Origin: Salegentibacter sp.
GTDB taxonomy: Bacteria; Bacteroidota; Bacteroidia; Flavobacteriales; Flavobacteriaceae
DNA: 64,000 bases
Direction: 5' to 3'
Assembly (NCBI GenBank): GCA_024635795.1
Contig: JAGXIH010000011.1
Span: 30,544 to 94,543, forward strand
Within the stretch, counting starts at the first letter, position 1; each line of letters starts with the position of its first letter. The notes under the pieces were generated by a model. The model was not told the DNA's origin. It ran no database searches and saw nothing but the letters and a program-made list of their open reading frames with translations. The translations under genes were made by a program, and so were the position numbers. Positions 15,802-25,374 of this stretch are shown here, in pieces.

Positions 15802-18800
15802 ATGGAACAACAGAGCCCATATAAACCTAAAAATAAAATAAGAATAGTAACCGCAGCCTCCCTTTTTGACGGGCATGATGCCGCCATAAATATTATGCGC
15901 CGCATCATTCAGTCTACAGGTGTTGAGGTGATCCACCTGGGTCACGATCGTAGCGTTGAAGAGGTTGTGAACTGCGCGATCCAGGAGGATGCACAGGCCA
16001 TCGCAATGACCTCTTACCAGGGTGGTCACATGGAGTATTTTAAATATATGTACGATCTGCTTCAGGAGAAAGGCGCAGGCCACATCAAGATCTTTGGTGG
16101 TGGAGGCGGAGTGATTCTTCCAGAAGAGATCAAAGAGTTGATGGATTACGGCATTACCAGGATTTATGCTCCCGATGATGGACGCGAGATGGGGCTTCAG
16201 GGAATGATAAATGATATGGTGAAGATGGCCGATGAAGCTCATTCCGATCTTAATGCTGAAAAGTCGGTTTCTGATTTACTGAAAAATAAAGATGTTAATA
16301 CCATTGCCAGGCTTATTTCCCTTGCTGAAAATAAACACGATTCTTTTCTTGAACATTTTGAGCCGTTAAGGAAGCAGTTGGAAAATAGCGAAATTCCCGT
16401 ACTTGGAATTACCGGTACCGGTGGAGCCGGAAAATCCAGTCTTGTTGATGAACTGGTTCGTAGGTTTCTGCTGGATTTCCCTGAGAAGAATATCGGTATA
16501 ATCTCAGTAGATCCTTCAAAAAGAAAAACCGGCGGGGCCCTATTGGGAGACCGTATCAGGATGAATTCGATCAACAATTCCCGGGTGTATATGCGCTCTC
16601 TGGCTACAAGGCAATCTAACCTGGCACTTTCCAAACACGTAGCCGAAGCCGTGGAGGTTTTAAAAGCTTCAGAATATGATTTGATAATTTTGGAAACCTC
16701 AGGAATTGGACAAAGCGATACAGAGATCCTCGATCATTCTGATGTTTCTCTATATGTGATGACCCCTGAATTTGGGGCTGCTACACAATTGGAAAAGATA
16801 GATATGCTCGATTTCGCCGATCTGGTGGCAATTAATAAATTCGACAAGCGTGGGGCGCAGGATGCCCTTCGGGATGTAAAAAAACAATATCAACGCAATC
16901 ACCAATTATGGGACGAGAAACCAGATAATCTTCCGGTTTTTGGAACCATCGCTTCTCAGTTCAACGATCCAGGGATGAATACGCTTTACCGCGAGATCAT
17001 GGACAAGATCGTGGAAAAGACCAAAGTTGATCTTAAATCAGACTTTGAGGTTTCCGTAGAAATGAGTGAGAAGATCTTCATTATTCCACCAAAACGAACC
17101 CGTTACCTTTCAGAGATCGCTGAGAATAACAGGGCTTATGATGAGAAAGCTTCCAAAGAAGCTGAGGTAGCCCAAAAGCTCTATGGAATTTTCAAAACCA
17201 TAGAATCGGTTTCAGGAATGGAACTGGATAAAGGTCAGGATAAATTCCTGACTAAACACGGAATTGAACAGGATGAGATCCTGGAAAGAACAGAGGAATC
17301 TCAGAAAAACCTGATAAAACTTTTGTTTGCCGAATTTGATAGAGTTAAGATGGATCTCGATCCTCATCACTGGGAAACGATCCTGGGCTGGCAACAGAAG
17401 GTTACCAAATACCGGGAGCCGGTTTATAGTTTCAAGGTTCGTGACAAGGAGATAAAAATAAATACTCATACCGAATCCCTCTCGCATACACAAATACCTA
17501 AAGTAGCCCTGCCAAAATACAAGGCCTGGGGTGATATTTTACAATGGTGTTTGCAGGAGAATGTGCCGGGAGAATTTCCATATACCGCCGGCTTATATCC
17601 CTTTAAACGTCAGGGCGAAGATCCCACCCGTATGTTTGCCGGAGAAGGCGGCCCGGAGCGTACCAACAGGCGTTTTCATTATGTGAGTTTAGGACTTCCG
17701 GCCAAGAGGCTTTCTACCGCTTTTGATTCGGTTACGCTCTACGGAAACGATCCAGACCACCGTCCTGATATCTACGGAAAGATCGGGAATGCAGGTGTTT
17801 CAATCTGTTGTCTGGATGATGCGAAGAAATTGTATTCAGGTTTTGATCTTGCCGATGCATTTACCTCGGTGAGTATGACCATTAACGGGCCGGCTCCTAT
17901 GCTGCTCGGTTTCTTTATGAATGCCGCAATCGATCAGCAATGTGAGAAATACATAAAGGAGAATAACCTTGAAGATAAAGTTGAAGCCAAACTTAAGGAG
18001 CTTTACGACGACAGAAATATAGACAGGCCTGTTTACCGCGGGGAACTTCCCGAGGGCAATAACGGTCTTGGCCTGATGCTTTTAGGTTTAACCGGAGACC
18101 AGGTACTTCCCAAGGAAGTTTATTCAGAAATAAAGGAAAAAACCATTAGCGTAGTGCGTGGAACCGTGCAGGCCGATATTCTTAAAGAAGACCAGGCACA
18201 AAACACCTGTATTTTCTCTACGGAATTCGCCTTGCGTTTAATGGGAGATGTGCAGGAATATTTTATCAGGGAGAAGGTGCGCAATTTCTACTCAGTTTCT
18301 ATTTCAGGTTATCATATCGCCGAAGCAGGAGCTAACCCAATAACCCAGTTGGCTTTTACCCTCTCAAATGGATTTACTTACGTAGAGTATTACCTGAGTA
18401 GGGGAATGGATATCAACAAATTCGGACCTAATCTTTCCTTTTTCTTTTCCAACGGAGTAGATCCGGAATACGCGGTGATTGGAAGGGTGGCCAGAAAGAT
18501 TTGGTCGAAAGCTTTAAAACTAAAATACGGAGCAAATTCCAGGGCTCAGATGTTGAAGTATCACATCCAGACGTCTGGAAGGTCCCTGCATGCACAGGAA
18601 ATAGATTTTAACGATATCAGGACTACCCTTCAGGCGCTTTACGCTATTTACGACAACTGTAATTCGCTGCATACCAATGCTTACGATGAAGCCATCACCA
18701 CACCAACCGAGGCTTCGGTAAGAAGAGCAATGGCTATTCAGCTTATCATTAATAAAGAACTAGGTTTAACCAAAAATGAAAACCCAATCCAGGGATCTTT

Positions 18801-19257
18801 CATAATCGAAGAGCTTACAGATCTTGTTGAAGAAGCGGTACTCTTAGAATTTGATCGTATCACAGAAAGAGGAGGAGTGCTTGGTGCAATGGAAACCATG
18901 TACCAGCGCGGAAAGATTCAAGAAGAAAGTCTGTATTACGAGACTTTGAAGCACAGCGGTGAATTTCCTATCATTGGAGTGAATACGTTTTTGAGTTCCA
19001 CTGGATCACCAACAGTTACTCCGGGAGAAGTTATAAGAGCTACTGAAGAAGAAAAGCAACATCAGATAAAAACATTAGAGACGCTGCATAAAGCTAAAGA
19101 GGATTCGGCCCAGGCTGCTTTAGATAAGATAAAAGAAGCCGCTATAAACAATAAAAACCTCTTTGAGGTCCTGATGGACGCCACAAAAGTTTGTTCCCTT
19201 GGGCAAATCAGCCAGGCGATGTTTGAAGTTGGCGGGCAGTATAGAAGAAATATGTAA
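15802..19257 (+). CDS. icmF: Fused isobutyryl-CoA mutase (B12 domain - GTPase - mutase)
   Basis: A 1151-residue single-chain adenosylcobalamin-dependent acyl-CoA mutase of the IcmF type. Order: B12-binding domain (~12-150, axial His25 in [10 protein letters not shown], then [10 protein letters not shown] and FGGGGGVI); MeaB-like G-protein chaperone (~200-420, P-loop GTGGAGKSS near 204, NKFD base motif near 350); and the mutase barrel (~560-1130, with [35 protein letters not shown] and [14 protein letters not shown]). IcmF interconverts isobutyryl- and butyryl-CoA; some relatives act on isovaleryl/pivalyl-CoA. It is distinguished from methylmalonyl-CoA mutase by the fused order and by YPFKR in place of YPTMY. 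ATG 15802 has no competing start. Exact substrate is inferred. Confidence 0.94.
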   Translation: MEQQSPYKPKNKIRIVTAASLFDGHDAAINIMRRIIQSTGVEVIHLGHDRSVEEVVNCAIQEDAQAIAMTSYQGGHMEYFKYMYDLLQEKGAGHIKIFGGGGGVILPEEIKELMDYGITRIYAPDDGREMGLQGMINDMVKMADEAHSDLNAEKSVSDLLKNKDVNTIARLISLAENKHDSFLEHFEPLRKQLENSEIPVLGITGTGGAGKSSLVDELVRRFLLDFPEKNIGIISVDPSKRKTGGALLGDRIRMNSINNSRVYMRSLATRQSNLALSKHVAEAVEVLKASEYDLIILETSGIGQSDTEILDHSDVSLYVMTPEFGAATQLEKIDMLDFADLVAINKFDKRGAQDALRDVKKQYQRNHQLWDEKPDNLPVFGTIASQFNDPGMNTLYREIMDKIVEKTKVDLKSDFEVSVEMSEKIFIIPPKRTRYLSEIAENNRAYDEKASKEAEVAQKLYGIFKTIESVSGMELDKGQDKFLTKHGIEQDEILERTEESQKNLIKLLFAEFDRVKMDLDPHHWETILGWQQKVTKYREPVYSFKVRDKEIKINTHTESLSHTQIPKVALPKYKAWGDILQWCLQENVPGEFPYTAGLYPFKRQGEDPTRMFAGEGGPERTNRRFHYVSLGLPAKRLSTAFDSVTLYGNDPDHRPDIYGKIGNAGVSICCLDDAKKLYSGFDLADAFTSVSMTINGPAPMLLGFFMNAAIDQQCEKYIKENNLEDKVEAKLKELYDDRNIDRPVYRGELPEGNNGLGLMLLGLTGDQVLPKEVYSEIKEKTISVVRGTVQADILKEDQAQNTCIFSTEFALRLMGDVQEYFIREKVRNFYSVSISGYHIAEAGANPITQLAFTLSNGFTYVEYYLSRGMDINKFGPNLSFFFSNGVDPEYAVIGRVARKIWSKALKLKYGANSRAQMLKYHIQTSGRSLHAQEIDFNDIRTTLQALYAIYDNCNSLHTNAYDEAITTPTEASVRRAMAIQLIINKELGLTKNENPIQGSFIIEELTDLVEEAVLLEFDRITERGGVLGAMETMYQRGKIQEESLYYETLKHSGEFPIIGVNTFLSSTGSPTVTPGEVIRATEEEKQHQIKTLETLHKAKEDSAQAALDKIKEAAINNKNLFEVLMDATKVCSLGQISQAMFEVGGQYRRNM

Positions 19258-19266
19258 GCAGAGAGC

Positions 19267-19300
19267 CACTTTACCAAGCGCGCAGCGCTCTGGTAAAGTG
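19267..19300. repeat. Long hairpin after icmF
   Basis: CACTTTACCA (19267-19276) / TGGTAAAGTG (19291-19300) with nested AGCGC/GCGCT (19277-19281 / 19285-19289), a 15-bp stem with one bulged C and a 3-nt loop. Confidence 0.75.
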
Positions 19301-19400
19301 TGCGAATCGCTTATCCCGATGAGCGTAGCGATATCGGGATCTTTTTGGATTTGCGACTTTTTCGGTAATCGCGAAGCACCTTTATAAAGTGTACGAATCG
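19295..19400. repeat. Direct repeat AAAGTGTRCGAATCG
   Basis: AAAGTGTGCGAATCG (19295-19309) and AAAGTGTACGAATCG (19386-19400) differ at one base and bracket the icmF terminator. Confidence 0.55.
19313..19346 (+). terminator. Terminator of icmF
   Basis: ATCCCGAT (19313-19320) / ATCGGGAT (19333-19340), perfect 8-bp stem, followed by CTTTTT. Confidence 0.7.
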
Positions 19401-19427
19401 ACTGCCTGGAAGTTGTTGCAAAAAAAT

Positions 19428-19466
19428 AAAACCCTTGCAGGTTTCAAAAACCTGCAAGGGTTTTTT
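19428..19466. terminator. Strong bidirectional terminator
   Basis: A 17-bp perfect stem (19428-19444 / 19448-19464, core ACCCTTGCAGG) with a 3-nt loop, A run on the left and T run on the right. It serves icmF (+) and the converging helix-bundle gene (-). Confidence 0.85.
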
Positions 19467-19468
19467 GC

Positions 19469-19942
19469 TTACTCGGGATCATCATCAAAAGGATTTTCAA
19501 AAGGGATATCCTCGTCAGGATCTTTGTCGTCATAGCTAACACCAGGCGGATTAAATAATCCCCAACGATCTATTATGTAATTCCATTGATCGAAAGTCTT
19601 AACCCATTCAGCAAACAAAACCCGGAATTCTTCTATGGTAGCTCTCAGCATTTCCAGATAATCAACATCTTTGAAATCTTCTATTAAAAAATGATTGCAG
19701 AAAACATAAATATCCCGGGCACTTTTTCTTATAATCGTGGCATTTTCCATTTTTAAATCGTAGATATCACCCTGGGCACCGGCTATTTTTACAGGAATCT
19801 TCATTGCATCACTCCTCATGAACTGCCCGGTGCTTTTAAGCATTTCATTTTCCTCAGGAATTAATTGTACAATATGTTCTACCAGATCAAGGATTTCCAT
19901 TCCTTTGTTATATAAAGGCATTTTTTTCAATTCTCTATCCAT
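19469..19942 (-). CDS. Four-helix-bundle-like protein
   Basis: A 157-residue cytoplasmic protein, all-helical by composition, with an acidic tail (DDKDPDEDIPFENPFDDDPE). The block MPLYNKGMEILDLVEHIVQL, then MRSDAMKIPVKIAGAQGDIYDLKMENATIIRKSARDIYV (split here across ~30 residues), resembles the four-helix-bundle/23S rRNA-IVP-like group. Start 19942 is chosen because the longer frame to 20266 would lie antisense in marC and has no family-like sequence. It is divergent from marC with 106 bp between. A second gene of similar build lies on the other side of marC. Function unknown. Confidence 0.7.
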   Translation of the reverse strand: MDRELKKMPLYNKGMEILDLVEHIVQLIPEENEMLKSTGQFMRSDAMKIPVKIAGAQGDIYDLKMENATIIRKSARDIYVFCNHFLIEDFKDVDYLEMLRATIEEFRVLFAEWVKTFDQWNYIIDRWGLFNPPGVSYDDKDPDEDIPFENPFDDDPE

Positions 19943-20048
19943 ACTTGAAAAATTTAAGTCTTTTAGTTTGTCACTCTGAAATTTCAGCTTAATTTTGCAG
20001 CTTCTTAAAATGAACCTGTAACTACGCAAGTGTCTAAAGGATAAAACT

Positions 20049-20663
20049 ATGGAAAATTTTTGGTTGTTTGCCATAGGAGTTTTTACCGCGTTTTTTGCGA
20101 TCAATAATCCAGTGGGGAATATTCCAATCTTCATGAGCCTTACCAAACAGGCCGACAGGCGACGGAAGAAATTTATTTCTAAAAAAGCAACCTTCACCGC
20201 CTTTATTATTGTTTCCGGTTTTATAATTCTGGGAAAATATATTTTCGAATTCTTCGGACTTACCATTCCTGCCTTTAAGATTACCGGGGGGCTTCTGGTG
20301 TTTTTCGTTGGTTTTGAGATGATAAGAGCGCAGCAATCCAGTATAGATAATCAAACCGAAATTGATTTTAACGAGGGTATTTCTATCTCACCATTGGCAA
20401 TTCCAATTTTGGCAGGTCCCGGTACCATTGTGACAGCAATGAACTATACCACCACAGCCAGTTACCTTGATATGGCTATTTTGGTAGTGGTGTTTGGGTT
20501 TGTAATGCTTCTCAATCACCTGGCTTTTATTTCCAGCGATTACCTGGTTCGCTTTATTGGCCAAAACAAGATCATTGTTATCGAAAAAATTATGGGATTG
20601 ATTATCGCGATAATCGGAACCAACATGTTGATTCAGGGAATAAACCTAGCCTTCATCGAGTAA
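20049..20663 (+). CDS. MarC family membrane protein
   Basis: A 204-residue inner-membrane protein with six hydrophobic segments of the MarC/UPF0056 family: FFAINNPVGNIPIFMSLT near residue 15, FGLTIPAFKITGGLLVF, SPLAIPILAGPGTIVTAM near 118 and IEKIMGLIIAIIGTNMLIQG at the end. The NPxGxxPxF and PLAxPxxAGPG motifs are the two half-repeats of the fold. Some relatives are called NAAT amino-acid transporters, but transport has not been generally established for the family. Confidence 0.92.
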   Translation: MENFWLFAIGVFTAFFAINNPVGNIPIFMSLTKQADRRRKKFISKKATFTAFIIVSGFIILGKYIFEFFGLTIPAFKITGGLLVFFVGFEMIRAQQSSIDNQTEIDFNEGISISPLAIPILAGPGTIVTAMNYTTTASYLDMAILVVVFGFVMLLNHLAFISSDYLVRFIGQNKIIVIEKIMGLIIAIIGTNMLIQGINLAFIE

Positions 20664-20666
20664 GAA

Positions 20667-21068
20667 CTAAGTCTTATTGTTTTGGAACCAATCGGAAACC
20701 ATTTTGTCGAAAAGATGGATTTCCTTACGAAGCAGGTTCAGAAATTCTACTTCTTTAACTCCGCAGCCTTCCAGTTTTCTACAAAGGTGCTTAAGGTTTT
20801 TGGCCACTGCCCTGATATTTTTAACGCGCTGGAGCCTTGATTCTGAATTAGGCGCACAGGCTGCAGAGGCAATTCCCGGAGCGAGCTGAAGGGATTCGGT
20901 TACAAGAGAACCGGCTTGGTAATGTTGTGGGTTAGCTGAAAAATCCATTTCAATAACGTGCTTATCATCAGAAAAATAAGCAGCGATGGCCCTGGAAATC
21001 TTAAAGATCTCGAGGGCTTTTCTGTATACTGGTAGATGATAAGTATTATTGGGAAATGCGGAATCCAT
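20667..21068 (-). CDS. Second four-helix-bundle-like protein
   Basis: A 133-residue helical protein: LPVYRKALEIFKISRAIAAY at the N-terminus parallels the MPLYNKGMEILDLVEHIVQL start of the gene at 19469-19942, and both end in a long helix with FDKMVSDWF / FDQWNYIIDRW. The middle has a small-residue stretch (APGIASAACAPNSESR). It converges on marC with a 3-bp gap. The two genes look like distant paralogues bracketing marC. Function unknown. Confidence 0.65.
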   Translation of the reverse strand: MDSAFPNNTYHLPVYRKALEIFKISRAIAAYFSDDKHVIEMDFSANPQHYQAGSLVTESLQLAPGIASAACAPNSESRLQRVKNIRAVAKNLKHLCRKLEGCGVKEVEFLNLLRKEIHLFDKMVSDWFQNNKT

Positions 21069-21145
21069 ATCCAGGCTATTTTTTATTTAAAATTACCATG
21101 TTAATTACAGTTCTATCTTTAGATTTTAAACTCAATTATTTAATA

Positions 21146-21153
21146 TATCTTTG
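21146..21153 (+). promoter_or_regulatory. -7 promoter element of the lrp-like gene
   Basis: TATCTTTG, 32 nt before the ATG. Confidence 0.55.
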
Positions 21154-21185
21154 ATTTTAAGGAAAAATCTATAAAATAATTAAAA

Positions 21186-21632
21186 ATGCAGCTTGATGAA
21201 TTAAACTGGGCCATCCTGGAGAGACTTCAAAAAAATGCCCGCAGGTCTTTTTCTGAAATTGGCCGGGAAATAGGCTTAAGCTCTCCTGCGGTTGCCGAGA
21301 GAGTTAAGAAAATGGAAGATGCCGGGGTGATTTCCGGTTATAAAACCGAAGTCTCCTATCACAAAACAGGGCATCAGCTAAAGGCAATTATTACCCTTAG
21401 AGCATTTATGGGGCGGTTAAAACCATTTCTTGAAAAAGTGGTTGAATTCCGTGAAGTGGTTAACTGTTATCGAATCACAGGTAACGAGAATATTATTATG
21501 GAAGTTGTGCTTTATGACCAGGTTCATCTCACTGAATTCATCGACAGGTTAATTACCTACGGCGAAATAAAAACTCATATCATTCTCTCCAATGTAATTG
21601 AGCACGCCCCTATAAAGAGGCGACTAGGTTAA
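21186..21632 (+). CDS. Lrp/AsnC family transcriptional regulator
   Basis: A 148-residue feast/famine regulator. N-terminal winged HTH (LDELNWAILERLQKNARRSFSEIGREIGL-type region, SSPAVAERVKKMEDAGVISGY as recognition helix and wing) and C-terminal RAM ligand-binding/oligomerisation domain (KAIITLRAF, VVNCYRITGNENIIMEV, THIILSNVIEH). Length fits the family. The effector is probably an amino acid; the target is unknown and it does not adjoin a clear amino-acid transport or catabolic gene other than marC upstream. Confidence 0.93.
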   Translation: MQLDELNWAILERLQKNARRSFSEIGREIGLSSPAVAERVKKMEDAGVISGYKTEVSYHKTGHQLKAIITLRAFMGRLKPFLEKVVEFREVVNCYRITGNENIIMEVVLYDQVHLTEFIDRLITYGEIKTHIILSNVIEHAPIKRRLG

Positions 21633-21778
21633 AAATATTTTAAAGAAGAATTCTCTACAATTGTTAAAAAATACTACTTGGCCAGGAAATCTTAACGTAT
21701 TTTTGAGCCGTGCATATTCTTTTAGTTAAATCGGGATTAATTGTAATTTTCTTAATACTTATACGACTAACCTGTGCT

Positions 21779-21786
21779 TAGATTTG
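21779..21786 (+). promoter_or_regulatory. -7 promoter element of the DUF1328-like gene
   Basis: TAGATTTG, 26 nt before ATG 21813. Because it lies after the alternative upstream start at 21774, it supports the shorter reading. Confidence 0.5.
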
Positions 21787-21812
21787 TATCCAACAAAACA
21801 ATAAAAAAAGTT

Positions 21813-22010
21813 ATGAGAAAATATAGTCCAATTTTTTTAATACTAGCCGTGGTGACCGGGCTGATAGGCTTTACCGGCCTTAGCTTCTCCGGAATTGAAG
21901 TGGTGAGAGTATTATTTCTGATATTTGCCGATTTATTGGTAATATCTCTTCTAGCCAAATTGATCTTTTCTACTGAAAAATTGAAATTACAGCGCGTGAA
22001 AACCAAATAA
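21813..22010 (+). CDS. DUF1328/UPF0391-like small membrane protein
   Basis: A 65-residue protein with two transmembrane segments: PIFLILAVVTGLIGFTGLSF and VVRVLFLIFADLLVISLLA. The GLIGFTGLS...GIxxVxxLFxIFxxLxxISLL pattern is that of the DUF1328/UPF0391 family, often stress-induced in other bacteria. ATG 21813 is preferred over 21774 by the family start and by the promoter at 21779-21786. A strong terminator follows. Confidence 0.78.
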   Translation: MRKYSPIFLILAVVTGLIGFTGLSFSGIEVVRVLFLIFADLLVISLLAKLIFSTEKLKLQRVKTK

Positions 22011-22031
22011 AAAATAATTCTGCCCCAAAAC

Positions 22032-22070
22032 AAAAGCTTTCCTCTTAAACAGACGAAAGCTTTTTTTTTT
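22032..22070 (+). terminator. Terminator after the DUF1328-like gene
   Basis: AAAAGCTTTC (22032-22041) / GAAAGCTTTT (22055-22064), 10-bp stem ending in a run of ten T. Confidence 0.85.
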
Positions 22071-22119
22071 GAAAGTATATTAAATTTCAAAATGTGTATC
22101 TTTATATTAAAGGATTAAT

Positions 22120-23541
22120 ATGAAACGAGGTTTATTATTAAGTTTTTTTATTGCCATTTTCTCTTTTGGTCAAATCTGGTCACAGGAAGCACGTATAGCC
22201 AAAGGAGTGGTGGTAGATACCCTTAAGGTGCAGGATAGTATTTCTGAAACCTTTTCAATTTACATTCCGCAGGATTTTAAAAATGGTGAAACCTGGCCTG
22301 TCCTGGTTATTTTCGATCCGCAGGGACGTGGTAGGCTTACAGCCCAGCTTTTTAGAAGTATAGCCGAGGAACAGGGATATATTATTGCCGCTTCCAATGA
22401 GGTTTTAAATAAAACTCCATTACAGACTAACCTGCAAGTAGCTAACAGACTTATTACCCGCCTGCTTATCTCAATACCGGTCAACCCAAAGTTGGTATAT
22501 GCTGGAGGTCTGCAGGAAGGCGGTCAACTCGCTTCGGCAACTCCGTTAATCTACCAGGATGTTCGTGGGGTACTTGCCGTGGGCGATGCCTGGGTTAACC
22601 CGGAATTAACCGATAAGATGAAACCATTTTTCTTTAGTGCTGTGGCTGGTGATGAAGATGCAGACCTTTTTAGACAGCAGGCTTTTGTGAATTTTTATAA
22701 AGGAAAAAAGTTTCCTACTGAAATGAATTATTTTGATGGTACTAATAAGGAATGGCCTGATACTTTCGTGTTGAATAATGCCGTTTCTGCTTTTAGTTTA
22801 GATGCAATGGCAAAAGGCCTGAGGGAAAAGGATCAGGTATTTGTTCAGCGTTTATTTGAGAAAGAATTGAAATCTGCTGAGATGCTTCGCCGCCAGAGAA
22901 ATTACATCAAAGCTTATGAAAAGCTTGAACAAATGCAAGACAAGTATTCACTATTTGAGGTAAACACCGATGAATTGAATGATCGTATGAAGTCTTTAAG
23001 CCGTAATAAAGCATATAGACAACAACGAAGAGATTTTAGGAAAGCAGAGAATCTGGAAGCTGAAAAGCAGGAGGAATATCGCTACCTAATGGAAATGGAT
23101 ATTATAAGTGCTAATTTTGAAAATATTGGGTGGTGGGAATACCAAATGGAAGAACTTCAGAAGCTTTCTGAAGAAGGTAATCTCGCTGAAAAAAAAGTCT
23201 ATAACCGGTTACAGGATTTTCTAAAAAAACTTTCCCGAAGCCATTTCAATAATATCATGGAAAGCCAGGCCGGGATCGATACCAAAATTTTTGTGAGTGT
23301 ACTGAGAACCGCCCTCGATAAGGAAGATCCTGAAGCATATTTAAAAATTATTTCTCTTGCGGGACACGATGGGGATCACCAGACAGCTCTTATGTATCTG
23401 GAGGACCTGTTGAAAACCGGATATGACGATATGGATGCTTTATATGATATTGAAGGAATTCTTGATCTGAAACTGAGCAAAGAGTACAATGATTTGATCA
23501 GAAAATACCTGGGAGAATCAAAATACTATAAGCAGTCCTGA
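22120..23541 (+). CDS. Secreted alpha/beta-hydrolase-like protein with TPR-like C-terminus, nucleophile missing
   Basis: A 473-residue protein with a signal peptide (to IWSQ, ~21). Residues ~40-230 have the core of an alpha/beta-hydrolase (WPVLVIFDPQGRGRLTAQLF, then VYAGGLQEGGQLAS). At the nucleophile elbow the usual G-x-S-x-G-G reads G-L-Q-E-G-G, with Gln132 in place of the serine, so classical esterase chemistry is unlikely. Residues ~245-470 are helical and TPR-like (LRRQRNYIKAYEKLEQMQDKY, GDHQTALMYLEDLLKTGYDD). Probably a periplasmic binding or scaffold protein. It is followed after 2 nt by the DUF1684 gene. Confidence 0.75.
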   Translation: MKRGLLLSFFIAIFSFGQIWSQEARIAKGVVVDTLKVQDSISETFSIYIPQDFKNGETWPVLVIFDPQGRGRLTAQLFRSIAEEQGYIIAASNEVLNKTPLQTNLQVANRLITRLLISIPVNPKLVYAGGLQEGGQLASATPLIYQDVRGVLAVGDAWVNPELTDKMKPFFFSAVAGDEDADLFRQQAFVNFYKGKKFPTEMNYFDGTNKEWPDTFVLNNAVSAFSLDAMAKGLREKDQVFVQRLFEKELKSAEMLRRQRNYIKAYEKLEQMQDKYSLFEVNTDELNDRMKSLSRNKAYRQQRRDFRKAENLEAEKQEEYRYLMEMDIISANFENIGWWEYQMEELQKLSEEGNLAEKKVYNRLQDFLKKLSRSHFNNIMESQAGIDTKIFVSVLRTALDKEDPEAYLKIISLAGHDGDHQTALMYLEDLLKTGYDDMDALYDIEGILDLKLSKEYNDLIRKYLGESKYYKQS

Positions 23542-23543
23542 AA

Positions 23544-24140
23544 ATGAAGTTTGTTGTTTTTTCTCTTCTTTTGGTTATCTGTGACGTTTGTACAGCCCAG
23601 GACAAGGAGTATTTAGCCGAATTGCAACAACATCGTGAAGAGATTTACCTGAAATTTGCAAATAAAGAAGAATCTCCACTTGAAGAAAACGATCTCCGGG
23701 ATTTTAAAACCTTGGATTATTTTGAAGTGAATCCCGAATTCAGGCTAAAGGCCAAATTTGTAAGAACCCCAAACACGCCTTTATTTGCAATGCCTACCAC
23801 TACTTCCCGACTCCCAATTTACCGGAAATATGCTGAGATTTACTTCAGCTATGATGGAAAAAAATATAAATTAGATTGCTATCAGAACCAGGAATTAATT
23901 TCAGATCCTGAGTATTTTGATTATCTGTTTCTTCCTTTTACTGATCTCACCAATGGCCAAACCACCTACTCCGGTGGACGGTATTTGGACTTAAGGATTC
24001 CGGAGGGTGATTCCATTATTTTAGATTTCAATAAAGCATATAATCCATATTGTGCTTATAGTGGAGAATATTCCTGTCCCGTGGTTCCGAAGGAAAATCA
24101 TCTCGAAATTCCTGTCACTGCCGGGGTTAAAAAGTTTTAA
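23544..24140 (+). CDS. DUF1684 secreted protein
   Basis: A 198-residue protein with a signal peptide (to CTAQ). It shows the DUF1684 signature: LFLPFTDLTNGQTTYSGGRY, LDLRIPEGDS, LDFNKAYNPYCAYSGEYSCP, with conserved Cys of the NPYCAY/YSCP motif. Function unknown. It appears cotranscribed with the hydrolase-like gene before it, and its stop codon abuts that of the convergent amt gene. Confidence 0.92.
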   Translation: MKFVVFSLLLVICDVCTAQDKEYLAELQQHREEIYLKFANKEESPLEENDLRDFKTLDYFEVNPEFRLKAKFVRTPNTPLFAMPTTTSRLPIYRKYAEIYFSYDGKKYKLDCYQNQELISDPEYFDYLFLPFTDLTNGQTTYSGGRYLDLRIPEGDSIILDFNKAYNPYCAYSGEYSCPVVPKENHLEIPVTAGVKKF

Positions 24141-25373
24141 TCAACTTTCATTTATTCCCAGACTTGTATAGGCTACTGTGCCGTGCTCGTGAGCGTCCAA
24201 ACCTTCCAGCTCTTCGATTTCTGTAACTCTTAAACCTATGCTTTTCTTTAATCCAAATAGGATAATAAACGAAGAAGCAACACAAAATAGGCCTACTGCT
24301 AAAATTCCTAAAATCTGATTTAATAATTGCGACCAGCCTGCCAATTCTCCAAATATTCCTACGGCCAGGGTGCCCCAAATCCCGCAAACCAAGTGTACTG
24401 AAATTGCACCCACCGGGTCGTCCAGTCTTAAACTATCAAGAAATGCCACGGCAAGGACTATAAGTATCCCCGAAATGAAACCAATAGCGAGTGCATCTAT
24501 AACCCCCATCAGGTCGGCGCCGGCAGTAATTCCTACTAACCCTCCAAGAATTCCGTTAAGGATCATACTCAAGTCGTTGTCACGGTATCTAAGGTAAGAG
24601 ACCACAAAAGCTCCAAGACCTCCGGCAGAAGCAGCAATACAGGTGGTAACCAGTACCAGGGAGGTTGTGGCAGGATCGGCGGAAAGGACAGAGCCGCCAT
24701 TAAAACCAAACCAGCCAAACCAGAGTAAAAATACCCCAACTGTAGCTAAGGGAATACTATGGCCGGGAATCACACTTATCTTCCCTTCTTTAAATTTTCC
24801 AATTCTGGCACCCAATAAAGTAATGCTCACCAGAGCTGCCCAGCCTCCCACAGAATGAACCAGGGTTGAGCCGGCAAAATCGTAAAAACCAAGTTTGTCC
24901 AGAAAACCACCTCCCCATTTCCACATTCCGGTTATGGGGTAGATAAAGCCAACATATAATATCGAGAAGATCAAAAAACTTGAAAGTTTAATGCGTTCGG
25001 CTACTGCCCCAGAGACAATAGTAGCTGCCGTTGCTGCAAACATGGCCTGAAACAGAAAATCGGTATAAAAAGTATAAGCGCCATCAGCATAATCGGCAGA
25101 GAGCCCGTTGGAGGGTAAAAGCAAACCGAAATTGGAAAACCCGAACACCGCTCCAGCAAAAGTATCTCCCGGATACATTAAGCTAAAGCCAACAAAGGTG
25201 TATGAAAGAATCCCGATTATTAAAATCATAACATTTTTGAAGAGAATATTGATGGTGTTTTTGGCCCGGGTAAGCCCGATTTCGAGTAGGGAGAAGCCCA
25301 AATGCATAATAAATACCAGGGCTATGCAGATCATCATCCACAAATTGTTGGTGGTAAAAACAGCGTAGTCCAT
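24141..25373 (-). CDS. amt: Ammonium transporter
   Basis: A 410-residue Amt/MEP/Rh channel with about 11 membrane helices. The twin pore histidines are in STLVHSVGGWAALV and ISVHLVCGIWGTLAVG, and the gate/selectivity region FLFQAMFAATAATIVSGAVAER is present. The start MDYAVFTTNNLWMM at 25373 is chosen since it lies one base after the P-II stop, whereas the longer frame to 25454 would overlap that gene. Amt conducts NH3/NH4+ into the cell for the glutamine synthetase at 0.6-2.8 kb. Coupling to the P-II gene is the standard arrangement for feedback block of the channel. Confidence 0.96.
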   Translation of the reverse strand: MDYAVFTTNNLWMMICIALVFIMHLGFSLLEIGLTRAKNTINILFKNVMILIIGILSYTFVGFSLMYPGDTFAGAVFGFSNFGLLLPSNGLSADYADGAYTFYTDFLFQAMFAATAATIVSGAVAERIKLSSFLIFSILYVGFIYPITGMWKWGGGFLDKLGFYDFAGSTLVHSVGGWAALVSITLLGARIGKFKEGKISVIPGHSIPLATVGVFLLWFGWFGFNGGSVLSADPATTSLVLVTTCIAASAGGLGAFVVSYLRYRDNDLSMILNGILGGLVGITAGADLMGVIDALAIGFISGILIVLAVAFLDSLRLDDPVGAISVHLVCGIWGTLAVGIFGELAGWSQLLNQILGILAVGLFCVASSFIILFGLKKSIGLRVTEIEELEGLDAHEHGTVAYTSLGINES

Positions 25374-25374
25374 A

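Noticed and set aside
19943..20266. Extra 108 N-terminal residues for the helix-bundle gene
   Set aside because: This part lies antisense in marC, is not family-like, and a good ATG exists at 19942.
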